The notes under the pieces were generated by a model. It saw nothing but the letters and a program-made list of their open reading frames with translations, ran no database searches and was not told the DNA's origin. A program made the position numbers and the translations under genes. From Limibacterium fermenti (GTDB taxonomy: Bacteria; Bacteroidota; Bacteroidia; Bacteroidales; Dysgonomonadaceae), in NCBI RefSeq assembly GCF_041902845.1, contig NZ_CP159486.1, positions 124,001 to 188,000 on the forward strand: 64,000 nt of DNA. The letters are read 5' to 3'. Below are positions 1 through 8,426 of this stretch, piece after piece; the stretch's first letter is position 1, and each line of letters opens with the position of its first letter.

Positions 1-731
1 TCCGGATGGATAACAGCCCTTATCATAAACCAAATATGATGCAATAGGGTGGAGGCATGCCCGTAATGCCGCGCCATGATGCGGTAACGCTCCCGAAGAG
101 AAGCTTTTCGGTTGCGAGTCGTCATCCCCTCGTTTAAATAATTGATGAGCGTCTTGCGGGTGTTATAAATAACGGTGGATTTCTTCATCATGCGGATGCA
201 CCAATCCACATCGGCCGAAAAACGATACCCCAAATCGTACGGTTCGAAAAGCGAGCGCTTCACCATAAACGCCTGATGGCAAACCAGCATCCCCTGTTTA
301 AAACTTTTCCAGGTGAGCTTGCCTGGCGCTTTTAAACGCCGCATGTGCAAAAACGCACCTTGGTCGTCCACAATAGCCGTTTCGCCATATAGGATATCGG
401 GCGAAGTGTTCTGTACCGTCGGGCTCATCATTCTTTCGACCGTATCGGAAGAGAAAAAAGCGTCGCCCGCATTCAGGAAACACAGATAGTCGCCCGAAGC
501 CATAGCCGCCCCTTTATTCATCGCATCATAGAGACCGTTGTCGGGTTCGCTCACCCATCGCATGCGGGGATTGTCGTAGCGACGGATGAGGTCGAGAGTG
601 CCGTCTTTCGAGCCGCCGTCGACCAAAATGTGCTCGATAGGCGGATACGTTTGTTCGCCGACACTTCGCAAGGTGCGTTCCAACGTCGCTTCGGCATTGT
701 AGGTAACGGTAATGACGGATAATGATTTCAT
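1..731 (-). CDS. Glycosyltransferase family 2, 3' end outside the window
   Basis: Read on the minus strand from the ATG at 731, about 243 codons are open to the window edge. The N-terminus SVITVTYNAEATLERTLRS, then VDGGSKDGT, NKGAAMASGD and FLNAGDAFF, is the GT-A fold of family 2 glycosyltransferases (nucleotide-sugar binding and a DxD-like region). Members of this WcaA-like group are usually about 250 residues, so only a short tail should be missing. Its start ATG overlaps the stop of the upstream glycosyltransferase (ATGA), so the two are translationally coupled. It probably adds a sugar to a lipid-linked surface glycan in the cytoplasm. Donor and acceptor cannot be told from the sequence. 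Confidence 0.85.
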   Translation of the reverse strand, partial: MKSLSVITVTYNAEATLERTLRSVGEQTYPPIEHILVDGGSKDGTLDLIRRYDNPRMRWVSEPDNGLYDAMNKGAAMASGDYLCFLNAGDAFFSSDTVERMMSPTVQNTSPDILYGETAIVDDQGAFLHMRRLKAPGKLTWKSFKQGMLVCHQAFMVKRSLFEPYDLGYRFSADVDWCIRMMKKSTVIYNTRKTLINYLNEGMTTRNRKASLRERYRIMARHYGHASTLLHHIWFMIRAVIHP

Positions 732-1972
732 TTGTCCAATAATTGTTGATATAACGAGATGTATGTTTGGGCGACGACCGGCCGGTCGTACTCCTTGAGC
801 ACTTTGCGGCGGGCATTCTGTTGCAATTGAGCATAATCGGCCTCAAAGAGCACCCACCGGATACCTTCGGCAAAGTCGGCCGCGTTGCGGTAATCGGCTA
901 CATATCCGTTTTGGCGGTGATCGATCATTTCGGGAATGCCGCCGATGCGGAATCCCACACAAGGCGTACCGCAAGCCATGGACTCCATCAGCGTATTCGG
1001 CAGGTTTTCCTGCAAGGAAGGCGTGATGAACACATCCGCCGCATTATAGATGCCGGGCATTTGATGCGGCGGCACGAATCCGGTGCTTTTTGCCGGAAAG
1101 GGTAACTGCCGCTCGATTTCGCCGCCGTCATTGCCGGCAATCAAAAAGAAAAGTTGCTCCTTGTATTCTTGTGCCAGCAACCGGCTCGCTTCGAGCAAAT
1201 AATCGGTGCCTTTGCGTTTGTCGGATGTTTTTACGGCGGCGAACAATACGATCTTCTTATCGTGGGGTAAGCCCCATTGTTGGCGTATTTCCGCCTTGTT
1301 TTCCGGACTATAAGCAGCCGTATCAATTGCGTTCGGAATGGAAAGGACGGTATGCCCGCGGGTGAGGGGGCTTTTTCCGGCCAATGCGGCGAGCCATTGG
1401 CTGCAAGCCGCAAAAGCGAGGTCTCCTGAAGCATACGCCTTTGTTTTACGGCGGAATACGCGATGCGAAACATCCTGCCGTCCCCGGCACTGTAAGTAAG
1501 GACAGTCGCCGCACCCCGCCTCATAACGGCGACAGTCGCGCGCGTGGTGGCAGATGCCGGTGAAAGGCCACATATCGTGCATCGTCCAGACGACCTTTTT
1601 GCCGGAAGCCAGGATGCGCCCGATTTCCCTTACCGACAACATCCCCTGGTTAATCCAATGCAAATGGATGACGTCGGCTTGTGCAAACGCCGGTAGTTTT
1701 GTAACCGAAACGCCGGTAGTCGCTGTGGACACATCAAACAGGTATCGCTTTGAAAGGCGGTTATGCAGATAAATGCCCCCGCGTTCGGCGGCGAAATTCC
1801 ACTTATTGCCGAGCGCGCTGCCGAGCGGCGTCACGCGGTTGTTGCCGGAACGTTTATCGCGCACCAACATGCGTGCATCGACACCTTCGCCGATGAGAGC
1901 GTCCATCAGTCTCGAAGCCGCAATGGCTGCTCCGCCGTAGGTGTCGTATGTGCTTATCAGAAGGACTTTCAT
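728..1972 (-). CDS. Glycosyltransferase family 4 (GT-B fold), 414 aa
   Basis: The N-terminus MKVLLISTYDTYGGAAIAAS and the C-terminal block ITPSLQENLPNTLMESMACG (about residues 313-336, containing the EX7E-type catalytic region) identify a retaining GT-B glycosyltransferase. A cysteine-rich insert (CHHARDC..CGDCPYLQC) lies in the N-terminal half, as in many Bacteroidales surface-glycan transferases. A longer reading frame exists upstream, but the ATG at 1972 is preferred. It starts at the canonical beta strand and overlaps the TGA of the previous gene by 4 nt. It is the middle gene of a tightly overlapping three-transferase run, so it likely works in sequential sugar addition to lipopolysaccharide, capsule or glycoprotein glycan. 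Confidence 0.9.
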   Translation of the reverse strand: MKVLLISTYDTYGGAAIAASRLMDALIGEGVDARMLVRDKRSGNNRVTPLGSALGNKWNFAAERGGIYLHNRLSKRYLFDVSTATTGVSVTKLPAFAQADVIHLHWINQGMLSVREIGRILASGKKVVWTMHDMWPFTGICHHARDCRRYEAGCGDCPYLQCRGRQDVSHRVFRRKTKAYASGDLAFAACSQWLAALAGKSPLTRGHTVLSIPNAIDTAAYSPENKAEIRQQWGLPHDKKIVLFAAVKTSDKRKGTDYLLEASRLLAQEYKEQLFFLIAGNDGGEIERQLPFPAKSTGFVPPHQMPGIYNAADVFITPSLQENLPNTLMESMACGTPCVGFRIGGIPEMIDHRQNGYVADYRNAADFAEGIRWVLFEADYAQLQQNARRKVLKEYDRPVVAQTYISLYQQLLDK

Positions 1973-2859
1973 CTTTTCAAATAGCGCTTTAACCGCCTTT
2001 TTACTTTTGCCCAAAAAGAGTTCGTCTTGATATAATACCGTTCGAACGCACGCCGTGCGGATTCGTCTTCGCGGATGGAAGGAATGCGGATGATCGGTTT
2101 GCCGGCATATAAGTCGGTCTTATACACGTTGTCGCCGCCGCTGTGCGTGCCGCTGCCATCCAATCCGATATTCTGTACCAGCGACTTGCCGGCATTCAGC
2201 GAAAGGATTCCTTTCAGAAAGAGCGATGCGTTCCAGCGAATCGCCCACGAGTCGTTTTCTCCGTTTACCTGCCGCCGGAGCATGCGGGTGTACGGGTACG
2301 TCCCGTTAAAGTCGAAGGTGCGTGCCAAGCCGCGGCTTTCGATCTGCTGCAATAAAAACCGGCCGTCGGGATTAAAATGCTGCCAGGCCCTTTTCCATGT
2401 GGCCCATCCCCAACTGCCCGTCCATCGGATAAGGAACGCATCGGGCAAGGCGGGCAGCGGATAGCAATATCCCTGTATGTGGCCGATTTGCTCCTCTTCT
2501 TCGAAGCGGTCGAGCGCTTCGTTCATAAAAGAAAGGAAGTAAGGCGACGTAATCAGGTCGTCTTCCAATACAATCACCTTTCCGTAGTCGTTGACCACGC
2601 GAGTGACGCCGTCGATAATGTTCGCCGCAAGGCCTTTGTTCCGGTCGTTTTCGAGTAGGTGTACTTGCCCGGCTCCGTCGAACCCGAGGATAATGCGCCG
2701 CACCTCTTCCACATCCGCCTTGTCCTCTTCGCCCTTATAACCGTCCGAAAAAATAAATAATTCGCTCTCGTTGCATAGCCTGTTATTGCGTAAGGCTTCG
2801 AGTGTGCGTTGCGTATGCAGGGGGCGGTTATAGGTGAAGAGCAAAACAGGTGCAGGCAT
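1969..2859 (-). CDS. GT-A type glycosyltransferase, 296 aa
   Basis: APVLLFTYNRPLHTQRTLEAL at the start and VIVLEDDLITSPYFLSFMNE around residue 95 show a GT-A fold with the EDD metal/nucleotide-sugar motif also seen in GNT-I-like and family 2 enzymes. GSWGWATWKRAW and a lysine/arginine-rich tail (KVKRRLKRYLKR) follow. The basic tail could hold the protein at the inner face of the membrane. The ATG at 2859 is the first in frame, and the stop overlaps the next gene by 4 nt. It lies 11 nt downstream of the metallo-hydrolase gene, so it may be cotranscribed with it. A specific sugar cannot be assigned. Confidence 0.85.
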   Translation of the reverse strand: MPAPVLLFTYNRPLHTQRTLEALRNNRLCNESELFIFSDGYKGEEDKADVEEVRRIILGFDGAGQVHLLENDRNKGLAANIIDGVTRVVNDYGKVIVLEDDLITSPYFLSFMNEALDRFEEEEQIGHIQGYCYPLPALPDAFLIRWTGSWGWATWKRAWQHFNPDGRFLLQQIESRGLARTFDFNGTYPYTRMLRRQVNGENDSWAIRWNASLFLKGILSLNAGKSLVQNIGLDGSGTHSGGDNVYKTDLYAGKPIIRIPSIREDESARRAFERYYIKTNSFWAKVKRRLKRYLKR

Positions 2860-2870
2860 AAGGCAGTCGA

Positions 2871-3695
2871 TTAAAAATCTATTTTAGACGATAATATATT
2901 CCGGCGTAATACCTGTAGCGAGACCTGCTTGCCCACCTCGATACCTTTGGAAGTGAGATTGTCGAAAACGGTTTGATAAGCCACGTCGGGATTGTTGTTG
3001 TCGCCGCTGAGGTGGCAAAGCCAGATGTTGCGCAGATGCGCTCCGTAGTTGTTGGCGAGGAACTCGGCTGTCTGTCGGTTGCTCAAATGTCCCGTACCGG
3101 AGGTGATGCGGCGCTTGAGTTCGTAGGGATAGCGGCCGTTGCGCAGCATGGTTTCGTCGTAATTGCTTTCGATGATGAGATGGTTTGCCTTACATATATA
3201 ATAGGCCACCTCATCGGTAATCGCCCCCACGTCGGTCGCAAGAGTCAGGGCGTGGTTGCCGAACTCAAAATAATAGCCCACGTTTTCGGTGCTGTCGTGC
3301 GGCACGCTGAAAGGGGTGATCCTGAAATCCTCGATGCGGAAGACCTTTCCTTTTTCGATATATCTTCTCGACCCGTTGAGGAAAGGTTTCACGAACGTGT
3401 TATTGGCGATGCCCCGGTGCACTTTACGGGTGGCATAGACGGGGATATGCAGTTTCTCGCCCAGATATCCGGCCGATTTAATATGGTCGAAATGATCGTG
3501 AGTGATAAGTAGCGCCCGGATAGAGGACAAATCGACTCCATATTCGGCCAGTCGTTTTTTAATCACACGGGGGCCGATACCGGCATCGAGCAGCAATCCG
3601 TAATGGGAATTGCCTAAATAATAACAGTTGCCGCAACTACCGCTACTGAGGCTGAAAAATGAAAATCGTTCCGTCTGAAAAAGTTCATATTGCAT
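2871..3695 (-). CDS. YycJ/WalJ-type MBL-fold metallo-hydrolase, 274 aa
   Basis: THDHFDH at residues 65-71 is the HxHxDH zinc-binding signature of the metallo-beta-lactamase fold. LSSGSCGNCYYLG at the N-terminus and a late CHLSGDNNNP match the YycJ/WalJ subgroup, which are putative exonucleases or phosphodiesterases. The longer frame would need a TTG start. The ATG at 3695 lies 8 nt downstream of a perfect TATCTTTG box, which supports it and implies a very short leader. The gene sits inside the glycosyltransferase cluster, but its family role (nucleic acid or cell-wall homeostasis) is unrelated to sugar transfer. Confidence 0.88.
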   Translation of the reverse strand: MQYELFQTERFSFFSLSSGSCGNCYYLGNSHYGLLLDAGIGPRVIKKRLAEYGVDLSSIRALLITHDHFDHIKSAGYLGEKLHIPVYATRKVHRGIANNTFVKPFLNGSRRYIEKGKVFRIEDFRITPFSVPHDSTENVGYYFEFGNHALTLATDVGAITDEVAYYICKANHLIIESNYDETMLRNGRYPYELKRRITSGTGHLSNRQTAEFLANNYGAHLRNIWLCHLSGDNNNPDVAYQTVFDNLTSKGIEVGKQVSLQVLRRNILSSKIDF

Positions 3696-3702
3696 ACAAG
3701 CA

Positions 3703-3710
3703 CAAAGATA
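3703..3710 (-). promoter_or_regulatory. -7 box of the YycJ-like gene
   Basis: TATCTTTG on the minus strand, 8 nt before the chosen ATG at 3695. Confidence 0.6.
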
Positions 3711-3762
3711 AAGCAAATATCATAAAAGAGGTTCTATTCCCTTTCCTTTTTCTTTAGCATAC

Positions 3763-4875
3763 CTATACGAGTCGATCCAATATCCGGAATCGGTTCATCC
3801 AGGTGTGTTCGTTTTCAGCTCTTTTTCGGGCCTGTCTCTTCATGGCGGATACAATCTTTTCGTTTCTTTTTTCCAAATAAAATTTTGTTTTGGAAATAAG
3901 TTCGTCCATCGACCGATAGAAGACGATTTCTTCTCCGTCTTCGAAATATGTCGCTAATTCCGGAGTATAAGGTGTAATGGCGAGTCCGCCAGACATAGGA
4001 ATTTCAAACGTCCGCAAATGCAATTTATAAACGGGGGTTTTTAGTAAGAATGTGTCCGCTAATTCGGTGATATTTAAAGAAAGCGTGTGATTGGAATAAA
4101 GCGAGACCATTTGTTCGAAAGGCACAGATTTTTCTTTTATTAAATAGTCATGATCGGAAAAATAAGTCTCGATCTTAGCATGGCGGTTGAGAATTTTATT
4201 TTTCCATCCGCTAATCAAGACTTTTCTGCCGATATCAAATCGAATCTGTTTATTCATCATTATACACTTTTTTCTAAAACTCAACCGGGCAGGGGGGGCC
4301 ACAGATTCTGAACTCGCGAAAGCATTGGAGTAGACAGCACAGTATATTTGTGCGTCCATTAAGCGGGAGAGTATGATTTTACGGCTTCCATAAGGAGTGC
4401 CCACAAACCCGACTGTAGGGATGGGCTTCTCCCATACCGGGCGGAAAATAAATGGATTCGCCGCATAAGGTTGAAATACAATATTTCGACATCCCCATTG
4501 TTCAAACATCTTTTTTGTTTCGCTCGAAGTGATCCAAACAAGATCAAAATGCGAAGCGATCTTTTTATGCATATAGGGAGCTTGCAAATTATCAAAGCAA
4601 ATGAGCAAGGTCGGTATTCCTATTTCTCTGATTCGCTCGATGGTTTCTATCTCAAATTCCGTATCGCCGGCAGCGGTCATAAACACATCATACCGGAAAA
4701 CTCCTTTTTTAGCGACGTCTATTAATTTTTCATTGGCCTGTGAGATCGATTCGTAGAGAGAGGGGTTGAAAATAGAGATATGTATGTTATGCCGCGAAAG
4801 TTCGTCAAAAATATGAACCCGTTGCCATTGCGTCATATACGTATTATCTTCTCTAAAATGATATAAGATATTCAT
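3763..4875 (-). CDS. CgeB-like glycosyltransferase, 370 aa
   Basis: The chosen start MNILYHFREDNTYMTQWQR is followed by a GT-B-like protein. The C-terminal half contains LHLRTFEIPMSGGLAITPYT and EIVFYRSMDELISK, the pattern of the Glyco_trans_1_2/CgeB domain. A longer frame begins at 4977, but its first 34 residues (lysine-rich) look non-native. ATG 4875 gives the usual opening beta strand, and a later ATG (residue 14) is possible. Base composition is more AT-rich than in the neighbouring transferases, suggesting a separately acquired cassette. It would transfer a sugar in surface-glycan synthesis; the substrate is unknown. Confidence 0.8.
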   Translation of the reverse strand: MNILYHFREDNTYMTQWQRVHIFDELSRHNIHISIFNPSLYESISQANEKLIDVAKKGVFRYDVFMTAAGDTEFEIETIERIREIGIPTLLICFDNLQAPYMHKKIASHFDLVWITSSETKKMFEQWGCRNIVFQPYAANPFIFRPVWEKPIPTVGFVGTPYGSRKIILSRLMDAQIYCAVYSNAFASSESVAPPARLSFRKKCIMMNKQIRFDIGRKVLISGWKNKILNRHAKIETYFSDHDYLIKEKSVPFEQMVSLYSNHTLSLNITELADTFLLKTPVYKLHLRTFEIPMSGGLAITPYTPELATYFEDGEEIVFYRSMDELISKTKFYLEKRNEKIVSAMKRQARKRAENEHTWMNRFRILDRLV

Positions 4876-5051
4876 TTGTATAATCGATTTTCTTTTCCTT
4901 TTTATATATTTTTCTTCAAAAATAGAAAAAATATCCGGAAGATAAATGATATTTTGCAGAGCTTGATGTCGGAACAAGACTTACGTATAAAAAGATTACT
5001 ATGATTAAGGTTATCCAAGGGGCGATTTTAACTCTTGAGGTTATAAAAAAA

Positions 5052-5080
5052 TGGCAGAATGTCATCGCGACACCCTGCCA
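5052..5080. promoter_or_regulatory. 29-bp interrupted dyad, possible operator
   Basis: TGGCAG, 2 nt, TGTC, 5 nt, GACA, 2 nt, CTGCCA: every arm base is matched. It lies in the 338-bp gap between the CgeB-like gene and dgt, far from the dgt start, so its target is unclear. No T-tract follows on either strand, which argues against a terminator. Confidence 0.4.
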
Positions 5081-5213
5081 GACTTGTTAACCTTAAATCT
5101 AATACTATTATGAAAAAACCACGTCGCAAATATAAAAAAAGAAATCCAAATACACCAAATAGTTTTAAATAAAAAACAATAAATATTTTTTTTCGACCTT
5201 TTCGAGGCCCTTT

Positions 5214-6545
5214 TCAGGTGATCGGGAGTCCCATTCCTGTAATTTTTCGATATAAATCCAATGCATAGACATCCGTCATGCCCGACACATAGTCGAGGAC
5301 GGATTGCACTTTGCCGTACAAATCCGGAGCATCGGTTTCGTATTGTTCCGGAATGCGTTCCAACAAAAGCCTCGAGTATGCGTGCGAGGGGTTGAGGATA
5401 GCGTCGGTAAATATTTCGAGCAGAAAACCGATAATGCGGTATCCGGCAATTTCCACGTCGAGCACATCCCGCGAGCGGTAAATGTGCTTGACGGCAAAAT
5501 CGGAACACGTGTTGTAGGCGATGCGCGTTTTTTCCGACAATCGCTTGATGAGTGTTCCCCGGAACGTTCCCGCCAAAATGGCTTCTTCTTCACGGAGGAA
5601 AATTTGGGCGCATTCGTCCACCAACATCCCGATCACACTCGCCCGCAGATAAGCGATTTGTTCATTGATGTCGCTCACCAAGGAAAGGTTTTTCGTGCGG
5701 CGGTCGCGTCGTTCCCCGTCGAAAAAGCCCAACAGCAACTCGATGGCTTTATCGGTCGTAATCAAATGCAGTTTGTGCGCATCTTCTATGTCCATCACCT
5801 GATAACAGATATCGTCGGCGGCCTCCACTAAATAAACGAGCGGATGGCGGGCGAACCGGCGGGGATTTTCGTTCAGGAGGGGAATGCCCAGCTCGTGCGC
5901 AATGAGGCTATAATCGGTTTCTTCGGAAGCGAAAAAGCCGAACTTGTTCTTTCCCCCGCTTAGTTCCGACGAATAGGGATATTTGACGATCGAAGCGAGC
6001 GTGGAGTAGGTCATGACGAAGCCGCCTTCGCGTCGTCCGCGGAAACGGTGCATCAGCAGGCGCAAGGCATTGGCGTTGCCTTCGAAGCAGGTGAAGTCCG
6101 ACCACCGGGCGCCGCTTTCTTTTATATCCTGCTCCAGGACTTTTCCCTTGCCTTCAGAGAAAAAAGTGGAGATGGCGGTTTCGCCGGAGTGTCCGAAGGG
6201 CGGGTTGCCCATGTCGTGCGCGAGACAAGCGGCCGACACAATCGCGCCTATTTCACTGACGTGCGCTTTCGATGCCGGATGCCTGCGCCGGAGTTCGCGC
6301 CCCACACTTTCGCCTAACGAACGTCCTACGCTCGATACTTCGAGGGTATGGGTCAGCCGGTTATGTACAAATACGCTTCCGGGAAGAGGAAAAACCTGTG
6401 TTTTGTTCTGCATGCGCCGGAAAGGCGACGAAAAAATCAGCCGGTCGTAATCCCGTTGGTATTCGGTGCGCTCCTGTTTTTGAGCGCCTTGATATTTTTC
6501 CAACCCGAGTCGTTGCGTGGAAAGTAACTGTTCCCAATTCATCAT
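5214..6545 (-). CDS. dgt: dGTP triphosphohydrolase (HD superfamily)
   Basis: Hydrolyses dGTP (and often other dNTPs) to the nucleoside and tripolyphosphate, controlling dNTP pools in the cytoplasm. H66 in RLTHTLEVSSVGRSLG and the HD pair at 110-111 in CLAHDMGNPPFGHSGE are the metal-binding residues of the HD phosphohydrolase fold. The 443-aa length is normal. The frame extends upstream to 6632, but the tandem ATGs at 6545/6542 give the standard start MNWEQLL and lie about 25 nt after a perfect -7 box. It stands alone on the minus strand. Its upstream region is the 21-bp repeat array described separately, whose units read toward dgt. Confidence 0.95.
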   Translation of the reverse strand: MMNWEQLLSTQRLGLEKYQGAQKQERTEYQRDYDRLIFSSPFRRMQNKTQVFPLPGSVFVHNRLTHTLEVSSVGRSLGESVGRELRRRHPASKAHVSEIGAIVSAACLAHDMGNPPFGHSGETAISTFFSEGKGKVLEQDIKESGARWSDFTCFEGNANALRLLMHRFRGRREGGFVMTYSTLASIVKYPYSSELSGGKNKFGFFASEETDYSLIAHELGIPLLNENPRRFARHPLVYLVEAADDICYQVMDIEDAHKLHLITTDKAIELLLGFFDGERRDRRTKNLSLVSDINEQIAYLRASVIGMLVDECAQIFLREEEAILAGTFRGTLIKRLSEKTRIAYNTCSDFAVKHIYRSRDVLDVEIAGYRIIGFLLEIFTDAILNPSHAYSRLLLERIPEQYETDAPDLYGKVQSVLDYVSGMTDVYALDLYRKITGMGLPIT

Positions 6546-6569
6546 TTCATTTATTGTTTTCGCGATATG

Positions 6570-6577
6570 CAAAGATA
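6570..6577 (-). promoter_or_regulatory. -7 box of dgt
   Basis: TATCTTTG on the minus strand, 24 nt from the dgt ATG. The repeat array begins roughly 55 bp farther upstream. Confidence 0.6.
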
Positions 6578-6633
6578 ATGTCTGCGGACCGATTTTCCTC
6601 CATCTTCTTCCATCTTCTTCATCCCGTGGCATT

Positions 6634-7086
6634 GGAAGTCCTACGGAAAACGCATCGGGTGCGGAAAATGCCCTTACGGATGATGCGAACGCCCCGCAGC
6701 GTCTGGAAAAGAGGTCACCGGCTTATGCCGTGGGCTTATAGCGTAATGCGGAACGCCCAAAGAGCGTGGAAAATGACTTGCCGGCCGATGCGGAACGATG
6801 AGTGGGTGCGGAAGTCCTGTTGTCGGCTATGGAAATGGATGGGATGGGTGCGGAAACAAACTCGCCGAGTCCGGAAATTCGATCGTCGAGTCCGGAAATC
6901 CGCTTGTCGGGAGTGGAAATGGGTGCGGAGGATGCGGAAATTCGTTTTCAGGGTGCGGAAAACTCTTTGATGCGCTCGGAAAACCACTTGTCAAAGGCGG
7001 AAAGCCGTTGGTCGTGAAAGGAATGCTTTTGGTTGCGATCGGAATGCTCTTGGGAGGAGGCGGAAATCGACTTGTCTCCGGTGGAA
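6634..7086. repeat. Degenerate tandem array with a 21-bp period (GGAA / TTCC core)
   Basis: On the plus strand the tetramer GGAA starts at 6810, 6831, 6852, 6873, 6894, 6915, 6936, 6957, 6978, 6999, 7020, 7041, 7062 and 7083: fourteen consecutive occurrences exactly 21 bp apart. Units are otherwise diverged; the usual context is gtgcGGAAat or cGGAAatnc. Before 6810 the cores continue at 6634, 6663, 6705, 6750, 6768 and 6792 with spacings of 18, 24, 29, 42 and 45. Because 21 is divisible by three, stop-free frames with heptad-like peptides run through it, but these lack any sign of being genes. On the minus strand, the strand of dgt, the core reads (A)TTTCC. Confidence 0.9.
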
Positions 7087-7317
7087 ATCGATCAAACAAC
7101 TCAAAAAAATTCTCATCGGAGTGAGAAAAAAGCCTTTTAACAAGTTTAAAATAGTTCAATAAATAAGCCCATAACCTCCTCGTAATCATAAATAGGGCTA
7201 AACATACCCGGGCACGGCTAAATTAGTTAAAAATGAGGATTTTTTTATTTTGTAGATAAAAAAAGAGTTTCGTAACTTTCGGTCGCAAAACAATTCATAA
7301 ATAAAATATCTAAAGAA
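7087..7317. other. Spacer between the 21-bp array and the next gene
   Basis: AT-rich sequence without a gene. A promoter-like pair for the downstream gene is visible: TTTTG near 7248-7252 and TAACTTTC at 7273-7280, about 20 bp apart. The -7 box ends in C where G is usual. Confidence 0.4.
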
Positions 7318-7983
7318 ATGAAAATAGTTGATCGAAATTTTTTAAACATGATTGGTGTGGCTCGTCGCACTTTACACAACCACCAATCCGAATGGGAAAA
7401 GAACGTACGCATGACGCAGGAAGTGACCAACCTCGATACGACCGCCGAACGGGCAGATACGCTTTCAACCGAAGTCACCACGGATATAACCGGATCGACC
7501 ACCGACAAGATTAACGCCCGCCAGAAGGTTATCGCGGAAATCGTCAAGCTGGTCAAACCCGCCAGCGTGATCGGCCTCGATACCAATGATATGCTCCTTC
7601 ACCGTCAGTTGAGTGTAAGCAAGGGGATGATGAATAAAATGAAATACGGCGACTTGGCCGACTTGTTGGACAATCTCTATGCTTTATTGGTGAAGCATCA
7701 GGAAAAGCTCGTCGATTATGACATAACCCTTGAAAATGTGACTGCTGCGAAAACCTTTATCGATGCGTACAAGGCCACGCTGTCCGAACCGCGTGAACTG
7801 GTCGTGGAACGGAAAACGACCAAAGAAGCGCTCTCCGAGTGCCTCGCCGACTTGCGCGGAATCGTTTACGTCCTCGATAACCTGATGAAACGCTATGACG
7901 GGACGCCTTTTTATTCCGAATACAAAAACGCCCGCATCATCGTCGACCTCGGGACACATAAAAAGAAAGAAGACAAGAAATAG
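7318..7983 (+). CDS. Uncharacterised helical protein, 221 aa
   Basis: No family recognised with confidence. The protein is soluble (no signal peptide or membrane segment), rich in charged residues and predicted mostly helical by eye, with a lysine-rich tail (THKKKEDKK). It begins MKIVDRNFLNMIGVARRTL. It is transcribed alone, between the 21-bp array and a strong terminator at 8005-8045. Codon use looks like that of neighbouring housekeeping genes, and the frame stays open through 221 codons, so it is very likely real. Proteins of similar length and charge are common as hypothetical proteins in Bacteroidales, but no role is assigned. Confidence 0.8.
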   Translation: MKIVDRNFLNMIGVARRTLHNHQSEWEKNVRMTQEVTNLDTTAERADTLSTEVTTDITGSTTDKINARQKVIAEIVKLVKPASVIGLDTNDMLLHRQLSVSKGMMNKMKYGDLADLLDNLYALLVKHQEKLVDYDITLENVTAAKTFIDAYKATLSEPRELVVERKTTKEALSECLADLRGIVYVLDNLMKRYDGTPFYSEYKNARIIVDLGTHKKKEDKK

Positions 7984-8004
7984 AAATAATTAGCATATCC
8001 CATA

Positions 8005-8045
8005 AGCGGGGATGCCGTTTGAAGCCGGTGTCCTCGCTTTTTTTT
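8005..8045 (+). terminator. Rho-independent terminator
   Basis: Stem AGCGGGGA (8005-8012) pairs with TCCTCGCT (8031-8038), extended inward by TGCCG/CGGTG with wobbles, and is followed by a run of eight T. It closes the 221-aa gene. Confidence 0.85.
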
Positions 8046-8108
8046 CCTTCCTCATCTGTCTATTCTAATAGATTCAAATTTCGCAAATCAGATAATTTAG
8101 TTGCATAC

Positions 8109-8181
8109 ATTCTAATTTTACATGCGAAAGTTGAGTGAATAGACAACGATAGTTCCTCAAAGAGGATAATTCTAATTTTAC
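8109..8181 (+). promoter_or_regulatory. 13-bp direct repeat upstream of the ferredoxin gene
   Basis: ATTCTAATTTTAC occurs at 8109-8121 and again at 8169-8181, 60 bp apart, the second copy ending 4 nt before the ferredoxin ATG. Each copy holds TAATTTTA, a weak -7-like sequence. A regulator site or duplicated promoter is possible. Confidence 0.35.
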
Positions 8182-8185
8182 GAAA

Positions 8186-8407
8186 ATGTTTTGGAGAAAA
8201 AATAAGTATGTGGCGGACATTGAAGAAGATAAATGTGTGAATTGTGGCTTATGTGTCCGGATTTGTCCGCATAACGCATTAGAAACAGCGGTTATTCAGG
8301 GCAAAAAAATGACCTTTATCAATCGTCCCGAAAACTGCATGGGATGTGCAAGATGTGTCAATATTTGTCCAACCGGGGCAATAAAACTGATAGATCGATA
8401 TTGTTAA
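8186..8407 (+). CDS. 2x[4Fe-4S] ferredoxin-like protein, 73 aa
   Basis: Two CxxCxxCxxxCP motifs (cysteines 17, 20, 23, 27 and 51, 54, 57, 61) are spaced as in bacterial dicluster ferredoxins, so it should carry two [4Fe-4S] clusters and shuttle electrons in the cytoplasm. The protein ends in an extra cysteine (RYC). It starts a three-gene run with a small membrane protein (19 nt downstream) and an ECF sigma factor. This grouping suggests redox input to a regulated process, although the partner oxidoreductase is not in the window. Confidence 0.92.
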   Translation: MFWRKNKYVADIEEDKCVNCGLCVRICPHNALETAVIQGKKMTFINRPENCMGCARCVNICPTGAIKLIDRYC

Positions 8408-8426
8408 ATAAGTAAATGAAATAAAG

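Noticed and set aside
1090..1772. Plus-strand frames inside the glycosyltransferase cluster
   Set aside because: Shadows of the family 4 transferase in antisense.
5110..5172. 20-codon basic peptide gene
   Set aside because: Too short to support as a gene from sequence alone; listed only within a finding.
6272..6970. 232-codon frame entering the 21-bp array from inside dgt
   Set aside because: Starts within dgt on the opposite strand and continues as a basic heptad peptide; same explanation as above.
6634..7086. CRISPR array
   Set aside because: No conserved direct repeat longer than 5 bp, no spacers of constant length, no cas genes.
6827..7189. 120-codon minus-strand frame with FPxxxx repeats
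   Set aside because: Product of the 21-bp repeat in one frame; no gene signals.
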